A DNA stretch of 64,000 nucleotides from the NCBI RefSeq assembly GCF_910596095.1, contig NC_056544.1, positions 15,423,155 through 15,487,154 on the forward strand. The letters are read 5' to 3'. Below, in pieces: positions 1 to 19,489 of this stretch (position 1 is its first letter; every line of letters starts with the position of its first letter). Origin of the DNA: Thunnus maccoyii (Eukaryota > Chordata > Actinopteri > Scombriformes > Scombridae). The translations under genes were made by a program, and so were the position numbers. The notes beneath the pieces were generated by a model, which was not told where the DNA came from, did no database searches, and worked only from the letters and a program-made list of their open reading frames with translations.

Positions 1-1370
1 CGTCATTTAATGCTCATTGATTTCTCTGATAAGCCATCAAGTCTCAAGTTATAAATGTTTATAAATGAGTCATTAATAAATAGTTTTAATATCAAGTCTG
101 CAGCCATACTTTAGAAATAAGTGGTAAAACCATTAAAAGAGTCGAAAGGATTTTGCGCAACCTGATAACCCAAAATGTGTTCTTATTAATGTTTTATAGC
201 ATTAGCAAATTATGTATTATCTATTAATAAAGCCATAAGTTACAACTTGTAGCCTCTTTATAAAGGGTGCCTTAGTAAAAAAGGGTACCTTTGTATTATA
301 TAAACATATTAGAATGTTGTCAGTAAAGCAAAACAACCTGGATAGCAGACATTTGTTGAATAAAGCAACTGCGTTGCAACTGGAGAAATGCGTAATGTGT
401 TTTAAGTTTAAACTTAACCAAACTTCAGCCTCTCAAGGTGCAAGGCAGTCACATGACTCATTGCTCCACTGTGCTCCCCATTTATCAATTAAAATGTGTG
501 AAGCTCCTCTACAGCAGCCATAATTTATAATTCACACACATCACACGCAGTAGGATGACTGGTCAAACATGTGAGTGAACACTGATGACACCATAACATT
601 CATTGTCCATGTCATTGTCATCCTCTCATTGTCCTACTGCTTTGTAAAGTCTCATTGTCAACGTCGCTCAACCGCCCCAAACTGGTCGAAAGTCGAAATC
701 TGCGACTGTGTGTGTGTTGGTCATGCACAAGTGTGTGTGTGTGTGAGAGAGAGAGAGACAGAAAGATCTATCCTGAAACAGATACCACATAACAGAGCTC
801 TCCATTCTCTCATCTCATCCTCATATCCAATGGCATGTCTCGAAATAACTCATAAACACCTCTGGCTGTGAGTTAAATCAGAGGCAATAAAAGTGTTGAG
901 GAATGCAGCACATGTTGGTAAAGGTGCAAGTTAGTACACAGGAATTTCAAACTGTATTAGAGGCTAATCTGGGAGAAACCTGTCTTTGTCACATATAGGG
1001 TTACGCGTCCCTATGAGAATGTGATCTATGTCAAGCATGCTCTTCATGGCAAGAAGAGAACAAGAGAGCAGGCCACCCGAGAAAGTTGAACCCAAAAGAA
1101 TGCAGCTCTGGTATTCATTAATGAAGTGCACTCTTCTCTGTGCTGGAGCGAGAGGACAGGAATGAGGAGATGAGGCGACAATGTGAGACAGAAGTGAGAG
1201 TGAAACAGGAAGAAACAATTCACAACATTTACCAGAGAAAAAATAGGATTTTTGAACACTTACTAGCATGCTTGTGATATTATATATATATTTATGTATC
1301 TGTAAACAGAAAATATCCACATATTTGTCAGTAGGAAATATAAATAAAACAATTCACAAGCCAGGAAACC
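1..1370. other. Non-coding DNA downstream of amotl2
   Basis: AT-rich sequence with short TG and GA tracts (around 710-760). Open frames here are short, have no recognisable protein similarity and lack codon bias. No RNA gene or complete mobile element was recognised. Confidence 0.6.
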
Positions 1371-1391
1371 AGTTAATGTATATTAGAATAT

Positions 1392-1397
1392 TTTATT
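1392..1397 (-). terminator. Candidate amotl2 poly(A) signal (AATAAA)
   Basis: A canonical AATAAA on the minus strand lies about 1.28 kb downstream of the amotl2 stop codon. It implies a 3'UTR of about 1.3 kb over 1375-2675. That interval holds no other coding sequence, only GA, AT and AAT tracts. Confidence 0.45.
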
Positions 1398-1588
1398 GCT
1401 TTATGAAATGTTGCATGAATTCAACTGTAAAAACCTTCATATTGTTTGAAGTTCACAGAAATGTCCGTTTGAAGTCAACACTCGGTTGGTTGTGTACAGC
1501 TTGACATGACCGTGATTGTCGGCACATAACTTACAACAAACATACATAAACTCTTTGGCGTCCTGCTCAAAGCACTATAATATCTAAA

Positions 1589-1625
1589 ATAATAATAATA
1601 ATAATAATACAAACATCTGTATAAA

Positions 1626-1661
<36 letters not shown>
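1589..1661. repeat. AAT/ATT trinucleotide microsatellites
   Basis: Two adjacent (AAT)n runs, at about 1589-1609 and 1631-1661, lie within the probable amotl2 3'UTR. Open frames read through them give only poly-Ile or poly-Asn and are not genes. Confidence 0.85.
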
Positions 1662-2675
1662 CCTGTTTGTTAGTTCAAAGCTCACAGTAAACAAAACCAA
1701 CATGGTGTAGTTTTCAATTTTTATCCCCAGTGGTGACCAAACCAGCAGAATCACCACATCAGGAAAAACACTCACACACTGTAATCACACATGCAAACAT
1801 ACTTAAAGAAGGAAAATCAGAAATCAGAAAAAAAACAGATGATGAAATCAACACCATGATGCAACACCCTCACAAAAATTACAAACAACACCAGGTCTGT
1901 GTCAGTTTGGCAAAAAAAAAAAAAAAATACCAAATTGTCTTTTATATATATATATATATAATGCATCTCACTGCTGATATACCTCTAAACCTTTGCAGAG
2001 CCAGCTGCTAGGGTTTGAGGAATATGGACAGTGAGAGCATTTAAACAGTGTTTCATGTGTTATAAGCTTAAATTATTGAGCAAAGGGATGTCTTCCAAAC
2101 AGATAAGATCCATGTGATGGGAATGAGGTTACTCAGGTTAAGTCCACATTTTTCGGAGAGAGAGAGAGACAGAGAGAGAAGGGGGAATGCAGGTCAGATA
2201 GCCTTGTATTGAATATTTATCTAGAAGAGCATGAGGCTTAAGTTAATATTTGGGGAATGTGGAAACCAGACAAGATAAATATGTAGCTTTTTAATCCACT
2301 GGGTTGGAAAAGGAGATAAAAGAAGGGGGGGGAAAAAGCAGCAATTATATATATTTATATATAAATATTTTGGCATACACTCTCTGAGAACGTGTTGCCC
2401 TATTACAATCCACAATACTGTCCAAGTACCTCAGAAGATTCATCTTTTCTCTCCCAGCTGGGCACACTGCCTGCAGCTGTCCAGCTTAGTGAGAGTAAGT
2501 GAGTCGGAGCACAGCTCTGTCTCTAAAATGTGAAAACAGTCCTTTTTTTTTTTTTCTTGTGCGTCGGCCTCTTTCCGCAACATTCTTGCCTCACGCATCC
2601 AGTATTTTCTTCCATTCTGTATTCAAAGACTTGCGCTCTTCACAGATTCTTTCGAAAAATACACCTCTCAGTTCT

Positions 2676-8624
<5,949 letters not shown>

Positions 8625-9480
8625 ACTGCTTTGTGAATGTTGTTATTCTCTCTTTAAGGACCAGTTGAGTTCTTTCTCAGTGTTTAAATAAATCAGCTGT
8701 GAACCTGGAGCAGAGCAGAATGAGAAAATAAAGTGGTGTCAGTGTGAGAGGACAGTGATAAACATTTATTAAATGAGGCAACAGATAGTTAAATGCTGTA
8801 ATACATTCATACACTAGTAAAAAAAAGACACAACAGATGGCTTTGTTTGAGCTAAAAAGGCCTTGATATCAACATGAACTCCTGCATCACTGACTTTAAC
8901 ATGATGTAAACATATTTCCTACTTCAGAAAACTCTGATCAACTTCTTGGATTGACACGTTGTTTCGAGAATTACATGAAAATAGAGCAGCATTGTGTCTA
9001 CTTCACCAACAGCGACAACACAGAGATGTGGAGACATTTTCCATAGCAGGCAAAAAAAACGCATGCGCCAAAAATTCCAATCTCATGGGGGAGCAAAAGC
9101 ACACAAAACCGCATTGTAAAATAACTTCATTTTTGGTCTTATAGCACAATTCTCGTATGTAAAACACTGTAAAAAGTATGTGAAACTCCGATAATATATT
9201 ACAGCTCCTATTAATTCTAAACCAGAAGTTACTTTATTCACATTTACGGTTCGTTTTTCTGTTGTGGAAAAGAAAGAAGGAAAAAACTGACGCTCGTCTT
9301 ACCAGCTCACGCTCTCATTGTATCAAAACCTCGTTCTCGATCTCGAAGTAAAAATTTAGAATAAATCCACTATTTCCATGAGTTTTCCTTTTTTCCCCGA
9401 GTCAAACGTGTCTCATCTTCCTCCCCCCGGACGGGCTGCCGCGGTTCTCTCTTGCTGTGAAATGATTGTGGAGAGAGCAG
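8625..9480 (-). promoter_or_regulatory. amotl2: amotl2 5'UTR, first intron and promoter
   Basis: On the minus strand a pyrimidine-rich acceptor (TGCTCCAG) ends at 8705, so coding exon 1 probably begins at 8704 and carries about 80 nt of 5'UTR. A good donor (GTAAGA) at 9301-9302 suggests a non-coding first exon running from 9303 up to roughly 9400-9480, in a stretch richer in GC and CpG than its surroundings. The implied intron is about 600 nt. The transcription start is inferred, not seen. Confidence 0.5.
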
Positions 9481-9516
9481 GCGGCGATAATAAGTAACCG
9501 AGGAGGGACTGAGGTC

Positions 9517-9531
9517 GGAATGCCAGGAATG
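9517..9531 (+). promoter_or_regulatory. Tandem TEAD-type (GGAATG) motif pair at the amotl2 promoter
   Basis: GGAATG occurs twice in direct orientation (9517-9522 and 9526-9531) with a 3-bp spacer, just upstream of the predicted non-coding first exon of amotl2. GGAATG is the MCAT core bound by TEAD factors. AMOTL2 is an established YAP/TAZ-TEAD target in vertebrates, so the placement makes functional sense. Occupancy is inference. Confidence 0.5.
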
Positions 9532-9839
9532 TAAAACGCGAGGTCCCTCGGGGATCAGAAGCGTAAAACCACACGGGGAGGGGAGGAGGGGGGAGGCTGC
9601 AGTGCGCTTTAGTCTTACCAATGAGCAGTTACAATCAAATATAGGATTGGCTATTTGTTTTACAAAGTTTTGCGTAAATGTCTTTGGGAATAAATGCATT
9701 CATGTTGTCTTCTTTTGTGGCAGAACATATCCTTCATATGAGTGTTTCCCAAAAGTTTTCAGTGTCAACATTGGTGTTTGCACTGTTTTTGCTTGTCAGA
9801 TTCATTTATTAAGTGTTGGAAGATGCATTTAGATCATTT

Positions 9840-10215
9840 CTTTGAGTAAAAGTAGCAATGCCACACTGTAAAAATACTCAATTACAAGTAAAAGTGCTGC
9901 ATACCTAAGCAAAAGTAAGTCAAAGTGCTCAGTATGAAGAATGGTCACTGTCATTATTTTATCATTGGATCATTGATGCATTAACATAAGTGGTAATTGG
10001 TCAAAGTGCATCTAACTGCTTCATTGTTGGGTGGTTTAATCAATAACAATGCTTGATATTTTATTTCATGTTAAATCTTAATCTAAAAGTAACACTTAAC
10101 TATAGCTGTTAGTCACATGTAGTGGAGTAAAAAGTACAATATCCTAAAAATATGAAGAAGCAAGTAAAGTACATATCTGAAACTTGTACTCTACTTGCGC
10201 TCCCTCACTGAAGTC
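9840..10215. repeat. Dispersed teleost repeat, 'aagtaaaagt' family, copy 1
   Basis: Characteristic phrases (aagtagcaatgccacactgt, gtagtggagtaaaaagtac, a run ending near 'acttgtactctact') recur in other copies here at 22830-23232, 25097-25494, 36795-37235, 41763-42200 and 60655-61050. This looks like a non-autonomous DNA-transposon or SINE-like family common in fish introns; the exact class was not determined. No coding capacity. Confidence 0.7.
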
Positions 10216-11369
10216 ATTTTATGTCACTATAAATATGATCTGCTGTTTCTGCTTCATACTGTATGTGTGGCAGTTAGAGGAAAAGGAAGAGACAGACAGA
10301 GCTCTTCACCTCTTATCATTTCACTCCTACATTGTACTTGCTTGTAATTTTGTTGGCCTGCAGGAATCCAGCCTCCTCCTGGCATTCACTGCAGGTCACT
10401 ATGAGTGAGTAAAAACCATGTCGGTGCGGGTGTGTTAAGCGTGTATGTGTGTCCTGGTGTGGTGTGTGGCAGCTGTCCCCTGGAATCTGAGGTCTGCGTA
10501 TGCCCCGTTACTACAAACACAGTGGCTCTTTTGTACCCAGCAACACACTGCATGGTGCAGAGGCAGAGCACAGCCTGGAGAGTGCCACACAAGGGCACTC
10601 CTGCTGCTGATTTTACAGGTTCAAAACTTAAGCATGCAAGGGTTTTCTTAACGGTGAGACGAGGTTACACGCAGAATCACAAGATTGATGGAACAGGAAG
10701 CAAATCAGGAGCATTGTCATCCCTCTTTTAAGTCACAAATAAGGGCTTTTAGCTAGACAATCAGTTTCTTTCTGCATCTTTGCCAGATCATAAAGACTGC
10801 AACACTGTTTAATACGTGTCTATTACAGGAGTCAAACATCCATTTTTGTTTCCTTGAAGAGATAAACTTCCCGCCTCAGGGGAGAAAACAAATCTTTATG
10901 ACAGGCTTTTATTTCTGTTCAAGCCAAAAGACAAGACAGAGGTATTTACTACCTGCTTGGACCTAACTGATTTATATTGAGGACTTTAGACAAGGACTCT
11001 GACTTTTACTGTGGGCCCTTTAAATAGCAGAGATTTTAGTCATAACAGGCTAATCATATCTCCTGGCAGTGAAGGGAGAGAGAGACAGAAAGAGGGAGTG
11101 TTACAGATGCTATCCGGCTTCTGCATAATGCACATTTTCCCTCCAAAAACTCAAAGTAGAAAAAGAACACATGCCAGCTAATTCGGTCAAGAAATGGGTG
11201 CACTCGAAGCACAACAGTAATTGATTGTTGTACAGTGTGTGGCCATTGCCCTTAGGCTTCAGGTTATCTGACTAGGCCTAAAAATCTATAGGCCCAATGA
11301 ATTGGTATTGAATTGCCAATAGTATGTGTCCGCAATCATCTCTCTGGTTCTCTCGCCCTACATAATTAA

Positions 11370-11401
<32 letters not shown>

Positions 11402-11632
11402 ACACAGACATTCCCGTCATGTTTTAGATGCTGCATATTCTTAAACGGGCTCTTTTAAAAAGCATGCAGACACTGCGTCTGTGTGGGCGGCACTCACACG
11501 AAGGCGACTGGTCAGCAAAGTGGAACATGTTTGCATTTCCCCTTCAGATCCACGCTTGTGAAGCACCACAGTCCCCACCTTTTCAAAAGTCTGCTCATGT
11601 CATTTAACACCACCTCACTACTTCCTCTACTC

Positions 11633-11633
<1 letters not shown>

Positions 11634-11719
<86 letters not shown>
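11634..11719. repeat. (TG)n microsatellite
   Basis: About 85 nt of almost pure TG with one GG interruption. A smaller (CA)n run lies at 11371-11396. Overlapping open frames encode only alternating Cys-Val or Thr-His and are artefacts. Confidence 0.95.
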
Positions 11720-13946
11720 ACCCTTGTCCTAGTCTCTGCTGGTGGACAACGCCTCTGGCCATTTTGTCCTCCATTGTACCACACTTCCTGTGAACTTCCA
11801 AAGGAATGCAAGGCTGACCCTTTGAAAAAAAAAATATAGACGCTTTCAAAAAGTCATTACAGGAGATGAACATCTAAAATGGCGTGCCGCAAAAATTCCT
11901 CAGTGTCTGTACATAGACCCCGGACTAGACAAAACTTATATTTCATGAGTTATTCCTTGTTTGTGCAAAGAAGAGTGGTATTGAGGAATACTTGAGGACA
12001 CCCAGCAAAATAAAACACAATGTGTTGTTGCTATACACAGTAAAATCTGATTGCTTTTGAGGTTTTGGTGGAAACATGAGCACAAATGAGGCAACAGTGA
12101 GAGTAGTCAAACTACCAGTTACACAACTGGAAACAGTCTGACTCTAAATTTGTTCATCCAAGCCGTGTGTTAAAGTCAGTATAAAAATGTCTTTGTCAAA
12201 GGGAGGGATGCAGGAAGACAAATCTGTGTATGTGTGTCAACGGAGGGGGAGCCCTTAAAGCTACAAACTGCTATTTCTGTAATCGTAAATAAGCTCTTTA
12301 GTGAAACTACTTTATCTAACTTAATTGATTTTAAATTCCTCAATGTGCCTCCACTACAAAGTGCAATTAAACTGCATTACAGTAAAACAATATTGTCAAA
12401 TATTACACACACATTGTAAATCTACTGCTTTCAGTTTTGTGTCTTAAAAGTGATGAAATCAATCTTTTTGCAACTAACAGGAGAAGAAATTATGTAACTG
12501 AATAGTAGATGTGCATAAATCATTTGCATTTACTATAACAGGGGGAGATTATTAAACTATTTATTACCTAATATTTAATTATATTGGGGTAATAAAATGA
12601 GAATGGTGATTCCCATAAGAATTTGTTAAAAGGTAGGTGACGACAGATTAGATCAATGAAACATTAACTATATGGTGTTCTAACACAGAGGCTGTTAAGC
12701 AAGAGATGCGGTGTACAAAACAAAGTTTTTACAATAATACAATTTTTTATTTTCTTTTATTATGTGAATTTGTGGTTTTTTTGCAAATACAGAGAAATGA
12801 GGACAAAGATAAACTGTTTGTCTTGGTGTCACAATAATAAATCAAGTTCATCAACTGAAGTTTCAGTGTCATTGAGTTTAGTATTTGAAAGTTACAATCC
12901 AATCTGACCTTTTTCCAAAACGATCCCAGGTTTATCTCTATATCGTGAAAAGTGACTTAATCACTCTGGTTTGGACTTGTAACATGTGCATTTCCTTGTT
13001 CTTCACTCTCAAAATGCATCAGGCAGCCCAACTAAACACACAGTCACTTATCAGATATACAAGGGTCAACACATAATTTGACGTTATGTAGGCCACAGCT
13101 CAGAGGCCAAAACATCCTGCTTCACTTACTGCAAAAATGGCCTTCATGAATTAATTAGCTCTGATTAATAATTAAAGTGGAACATTACAACAACAATTGA
13201 AGGCAGAATCACTCACTTGTCCTCTGCAGTGGTTTCAATTTCTGGCACAGATTTGAAAGAACTCTGTGTGTTTGCACAGTGAATCTGCCAAGTATTTAAT
13301 TAACAATGTTTACTTTACCTTAGAGTTATAACCCACAAACCCTGCTGCTGCTGATATGCCAAATAATCAGACATGTACTAACATTGTCAGGTTACATGAT
13401 AGAAGGTGACTGGTAGATGTAATGTTGCTCTGTATGAAACACAGCAAACATCTGTTGTGTGTTTGTGAACTTACACACAATGTGATGAAATATGGGCAAA
13501 TATTGCATATTAGCACAACACAGGAAAAAAAGAACACAATGCTTGTTTTAAAAAATAGAAAATTGCTGGCAAACATACAGTATGAGTGTCTAAATGAACT
13601 TTGAGACTAGTGTTTCCCAACCTGGGGGTTGAGGGCTCTCGCAATAAATCTGAGGGGTTGAAAGAAGGTCACTAGGACGAGAAAGCTTAAAAACATTTTT
13701 ACTACACAAAATTGAGTTCATTTTTTTCAGACTTCCTTCTTATCTTTGCCATTGTTTTGTGAAATACTGGAGGATTTTACATCTTTACCTCTAAAATGTG
13801 TTCAAAGGGAAGAAAACACACAATGGCTGATTCACAGTTGCAGGCTGTTACTTCTCTTTCAATCAGGAACGACACTTGAGTGACAGATCGAAACAGAGGA
13901 GACAAGATATTCAACAGACATACGATTGCTACATTGCATTGCTTTG

Positions 13947-14170
13947 TAAGTCAAGTCAATTTTATTAATATTGCGCCAAATCACAACAGCAGTTATCTCG
14001 GGGCATTTTTCACATAGAACAGGTCTAGACTGTACTCTTTCATTCACCCAACATTCCCCCATGAGCAAGCACTTGTCGACAGCGGTGAGGAAAAAAACTC
14101 CCCTTTAACAGGAAAAAACGTCAAGCAGAGCCGGGCTCTAGGTGAGCGACCATCTGCCTCGACCGGTTGG
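13947..14170 (+). repeat. SINE-like fish repeat (forward copy)
   Basis: It runs from 'aagtcaagtcaattttatta' through 'gcgccaaatcacaac' to 'gcctcgaccggttgg'. The first ~100 nt reappear as the reverse complement at 50287-50382, which confirms a dispersed family. No coding capacity. Confidence 0.75.
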
Positions 14171-15224
14171 GTGTAACTGAAATCTATTTTTGATGTATTT
14201 TACTCTGGAATGGTTTAAAATTAGCTGGAGCTATTATGTCTCATACATCAGGAAACATACAGCTTGAAGGCTGTTTCAGTTGTCATGTTTTTAGATAAAA
14301 GATTATCTAAAGAGAAATGTGTCTTGTTGTTAAACTGTAGACCAAACAACAAGATGTTTGACTCCATCTATCGCTCTGTCGCTCTCCTGATATCTCTCTC
14401 AGGTTTTGTTCCCTCCTGCAGGTTCAAATCTGTAGATTACTTTGGAATCAGGGACTATCTAGGTCTTTGATGCCTGGGGTGGGTTTGAGATATGGTTAAA
14501 AGGAATGGATAGAACTGGATGCATGTTACAGTGTTGGACTCTGTGGGAAAGAGTGAGACAGAATAGAAGACAAGGTCACCTGATATGGCAGGATTGGTGA
14601 GGAATGTAACTGATAGTGTTGGAAGGAGTGGGATGGATTCCTCTCCTTGGCTCTCACATCCATAGACGGCTTCCTCATTTACACAATATACAATAGACAA
14701 TAGACAAGGTGTGCTGCACTGAAGTGGTGTCTTGTTCTCAGGAAACCACTGACGACGACAAACTTCCCATGTATTCATATTTCACAACAGCTTGGATTGT
14801 GTTGTCGGGAAATCAAAGCAATGCCGGGATTGGTTTCCACATAAAATTATGCTGAGGCATGCAGACCTGAATAACTCTTTGACACCTGTTAAGAGTAAAA
14901 GTAAAGAGATAAAAGAGGCAATTGGTTGATTATTTGTTTGAAGTGAAGAGTCGAGAAATCGCTGCATGTAGCGGCAAGCCGAGCTGCATTCAAGGGAGTT
15001 TCCAGACATTCATAGCAAACAGACTTCAGACGTGAGTCACAAGAGTCAAATCTGTTAAGTGTGAGAAGATGACAAAAAAGATGTATAGTGCAGTCATAGC
15101 AAGGGCAGGTTCTGTTGTGTTATCTTCTATATGTGACTGGAAGGAGGTGAGAGAAATCAGTGCCATTCTGTGCCCAACATGAGGCCAAAAACCTTATAAG
15201 AATAATTCAAAATTAATGATAAAT

Positions 15225-15346
15225 ACACTTTCGCTTTCTTGCTGAGAGTAAGATGAGAAGATCGATACCACTCTCTGTCTGAGAGTGATATCGATCTTCT
15301 CATCTAACTCTTGGCATTTCCCAAAATGTCAAACTATTCCTTTAAA
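15225..15346. repeat. Palindromic MITE-like element, short copy A
   Basis: An almost perfect hairpin: 15251-15274 (agatgagaagatcgatacca...) pairs with 15281-15305 around a loop of about 6 nt. The right edge aaactattcctttaaa matches the ends of longer copies at 33930-34306 and 57275-57693. It appears to be an internally deleted member of that family. Confidence 0.75.
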
Positions 15347-17462
15347 TCAGTAGAGTAGAGTATATAGAGTTTATGTTAACAGCAGCTTCAGCACTGAGAA
15401 ATTTTTACAGTTCTAGTAGATACAAAAAAAATCATTATTTCCATTTCTATTTTTTAATTGTTTAAAGTGGCCACAACTTTGATGTTCAGGTGTGTTTTCA
15501 AAGAGACCACATGCACCCAACCCTGTCTGCGGAACTGGAAAATCTGCATTTTTTCCTCAGTCATGATATCCGAGAAGTCTTCTTGTGTATCATGCTACAC
15601 TGTGTGGAAGTCACTGTTACCAGCATTCAAAAGTGAAAGGATAACTAAAATAAGATATGCAGTTATGTGTCACATTTGCTCAAAGCATTTACAGTACAAC
15701 GTTTTATGAAACATTACTTTTACTGACTTCTGTTGGAAACCAGTAAGTGGCCGTAACATTAACCAACAAAACATACTGGAGTCTGATATTTTGGAAAATA
15801 ACAGTCACAAGTCACATGTACAACAGAGAGGTAAAAGCAAACTGATTAGAGCAAATATACAACAGAAATGTCTGGCAGAAAGATGTCAGATACTACACAA
15901 TGCATGACTTCAGATAAAACACTTTCCATCCATTTCCTTCATTACTGTTGAGCAGTTGTAAATGTTACAATATGTGAGTTTTCAAAGCCAGAAATCTCAT
16001 TGATAAACAACAAGTTTTGGGCTACTGGGTGATAAAAAGCTTACATGTTTCACCTTTAACACACCCTGTTTACATGTTGATATCACCATAGCAACTTTAC
16101 TGTTTCTTTCTGTCCCAACACTCTGAGTATGTGGCCTCTTGCTCTCAGACGTATTACTCATACAGCACTGAGGGCAAATAGTTGAGTGTCACTGTAATCA
16201 TTTTCTTCCCATCCTGTATTTCTCCTCTTTTCTTTCGCTTCTCTTTGAGTTCAAAACTACATATGCAGCTTCTCTTGAGTTGAACTGTATTTCTGCTATT
16301 TGACAGACATCTTCGACAGGTCAAGTGTCAAGATGGAAAGTGAGTCATAAAGATGCACAATAAAACATTTTCTTGTGGGTGGTAATACAGCAGAACTTAG
16401 TCTGAGCTGATTGCTCATGTTCATCCAGCCGCTCAGAATAGAAAAGCTGGTCTTGAATCAAAGAAAAGATCATGTTCTTTCATCCCCATCTTCAGGGCAA
16501 AACTGAACCAAAATGAGCACCGTTACTCTAAGGCATATCTCTGAGGCCCTTTATAAATACCAGACCTAGCTGCCCTTTTGAGGTGTGAACATTTTTTGCA
16601 GCCTTCTGCCCCGGAGATAACACGCCTGCCGCAGACGAATGACACAGCAACAAGCCACGACACCCTGTCCTAAAACAGCCTTCCACCCCAGCGGTCCGCT
16701 GCCATCCTGGGAGGTCACCAGAATGCCAGTCATTCATTCGGGCCCCAGCATGTGTTCCCCACAGCAAATAACTGTGCTCCTCTGCTGCTGAGGCTGCACA
16801 TAGCATGTGATCTGATGGCTGGCTTTGGCCGGTGGCACGGTGGAAAGAGAGAGAGAGAGAGAGAGGGCTCTGTGTCTGTATATGAGCTCAGCAGCTCTGA
16901 AAATGTACCAGGGGCTTTCCATGGTCCAGGAGCAATGAAGGGAATGTGGGCTGGGGTAGCGAGTGGGGGGTGTGAGGGTTCAGTGAGGGGTGAAAAAGAG
17001 AGGGTGAGCAGGTACGCAGGTGATGGACGTGGGAGGCTGGAGGGGATCGGGATGTGATGGAAGGATGAAAAGGGTGGATGTGAGAGCTTAACTTTAAATT
17101 TATAGATTTATTTCAAACATCAGGACATATTCTCAAAGTTTATGTATTTTTAACAAGGGTGTTTACATTCAATCTGCAGGTTGAAACATGATCTGTTGTT
17201 GATCATGATTTACAGACATTCATCCATTCTTTATTGTGACTCATGCACTACTCAGCTATTTGCTCTCCCGCATACTTACAATATATTGTGCAACAGTTAA
17301 TGCAATGCACTGAGTATCTTTTGCCATTGTGCAATACTCCATTGTTATTGTGCAACACTACACACTATGCCATCAAACACCATACACTCACTGGAAACAC
17401 TCCACATACAGAGTTTAAAGTTAGATTATTCTGAACTTTTTTACCATTTACATTCAGTTATA

Positions 17463-17472
<10 letters not shown>

Positions 17473-17515
<43 letters not shown>

Positions 17516-17517
17516 TG
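17473..17517. repeat. (CA)n/(TA)n compound microsatellite
   Basis: A CA run of about 20 nt passes directly into (AT)n. Confidence 0.9.
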
Positions 17518-17649
17518 CTATTTGCTCATTTTATTTTTCTTATCTGATCTTCATTTTCACTTTTTTGTTTCATGTTGCCTTTTGTAAAGCATTTTAGAAT
17601 CACTCATTTTGATAATGGCTACATAAATAAAAAAAAAATTGCATTATCT

Positions 17650-18060
17650 ATTATATATAATTTAGGGATATTTAAAGGGTTAGTTCACTCAAATGACAAC
17701 AAAATATATTTTGTCACTAACCCTTAGTGGTATCCGCCCATGCAGATAGTTTTCTGTGCTGACGTTTTGAGACATCCGCCTCTAAAACATCTGCTGCCAC
17801 TCTGATATAATAGATAGAAATGGTAAATGGAATTTAATTTTTTTTCACATTTGTAAAGCTCAACAGCAATGTGTCTTTTCAGAAACCCCATTACTCACAG
17901 TAATTGCTATCAACATTTTTCACAAAGACTATTTCTTTGGTAGAAAGTACTTCTATAACTTCATGGCCTAATAGGAGCAGGGCTAAGTAGAAAAATATGT
18001 TAATTTTGTAATAAATCAACTGATCCTTTTCATACCTCAGCTACCCTCAACTGTGTTAAT
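17650..18060. repeat. Probable dispersed fish repeat ('gggttagttcactcaaatga' type)
   Basis: The opening phrase and following text resemble widespread short fish repeats, and a related short phrase (agggacagttcacacaaat) appears at 50135-50153. Boundaries are approximate and the class is unknown. Confidence 0.4.
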
Positions 18061-19489
18061 GTGTAGATGCTAATTATGCCAATTAAACAGACTTTGACTA
18101 TGAATTTGTTCAGACTTTTAAACACTAACCCAGTGATGTGGTGTCTATCACGTCTGCCAGAATTTCTATGTCTGAGATCAGGAAGCAAGATATCGTCCTG
18201 AGATGACACCTTCAACACTAACACCCACCATATCCAACACCGTTTCAAATGGTTAACTCCCTCTGTGACAGCTTGTTTTTCTGTATGGCCTATTGTGCAA
18301 ATCAAACAATTTCTAAAAGTGTCAACTGAAAAAAATCCATTATCTTACAGATGACTTCCAGCTTTGGTGTTACTACCAGTAAGTGATGATGATTCAGCTG
18401 TGAGATATGTTAATGGTTGCAGCTCAAGGCCTGGATGTGTCTGCTGACACACAGAGACGGTATTGTGTTGACTAAAAGAAGGTCATTGTCTTATTTTACA
18501 CAGACTGTCTATTTTTAAAGCTGGGGGGAATAAGCCAAGGGACAAAATTGCTATTCTGAGATTAATTCAAAGGCCAATAATACAAAATTGAAAAAAATCA
18601 AAGAAAAATTAAAGAAAAGTCACATTGTGCATTGACCCAGATATTAGATAAAGAAGTCAGTGGATTGGCTGTGTCTGCACTGTTTTGTTAGCGTCCTTAG
18701 AAAACAGGCAGAATCTGTAACATGTTTTTAATGTTGGCTAAATTTAACAACATCTTTATCCATTATCTCCTTGTTTATCATTCTTGTTATTGATTTGAGA
18801 CTTGGCATAATCGTCTGACCAAAAAGATTGTCTTAATCTTCACCCAAATTACATCTGAACACAAATGACCCAAGCTTTGCTCTGATGTGGAGAAAATGTC
18901 AAGACCCCTTCCAACCCTCATCAAGATGAAAATAGACTTCAGTGTTTCGAATATTTTGTATTAATCCCAGTGATTTACAGCTGTAACAACTGATTATTTT
19001 TAATTTTGATGGACTCTTAAGAAGTTCTTTATGATCAGCTTTTGAGTTATCTGATCTTCTGTTTGAAATACCCCACATGTCAACCATAATGACACGGCTT
19101 CATTTTACATTTGCTTGAATTAACTTGAAAGAAATCCTTTTGAATAAGAAGAAATTATGTCAATATTACACTATTTTCCAAATGCACCATGGCACTGAGG
19201 TCAACTTTGTACCAAGATGGCCTCATTTCACCTCACAATAGGGACACACACATGTTTAAACAGTCATACAAATTCTGACTTTAAAAATATAATGTTTTGA
19301 CTTCTGCTCTACTGTGTTCACGAGTTAGTCATGAACTTTTTCTGTTTTCATCTGCTGGGCATGTAGCATACAGTGGGTTTATGAGAGCTTTTTCCCCTGA
19401 AAATCGCTGGAAACCAGATTGAGCTGAAAGATGCTAAAACACTCTGCAGAAGGGGTCTGTTTCACAATATACTCATTTGATCCATTGTT

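Noticed and set aside
11483-11873. Open frames of 89-118 codons over the TG tract (also those at 22222-22427 and 26001-26434)
   Set aside because: They are dinucleotide-repeat translations with no flanking coding signal.
14264-14470. 68-codon plus-strand frame
   Set aside because: No recognisable motif, no splice context, and a repeat-rich setting.
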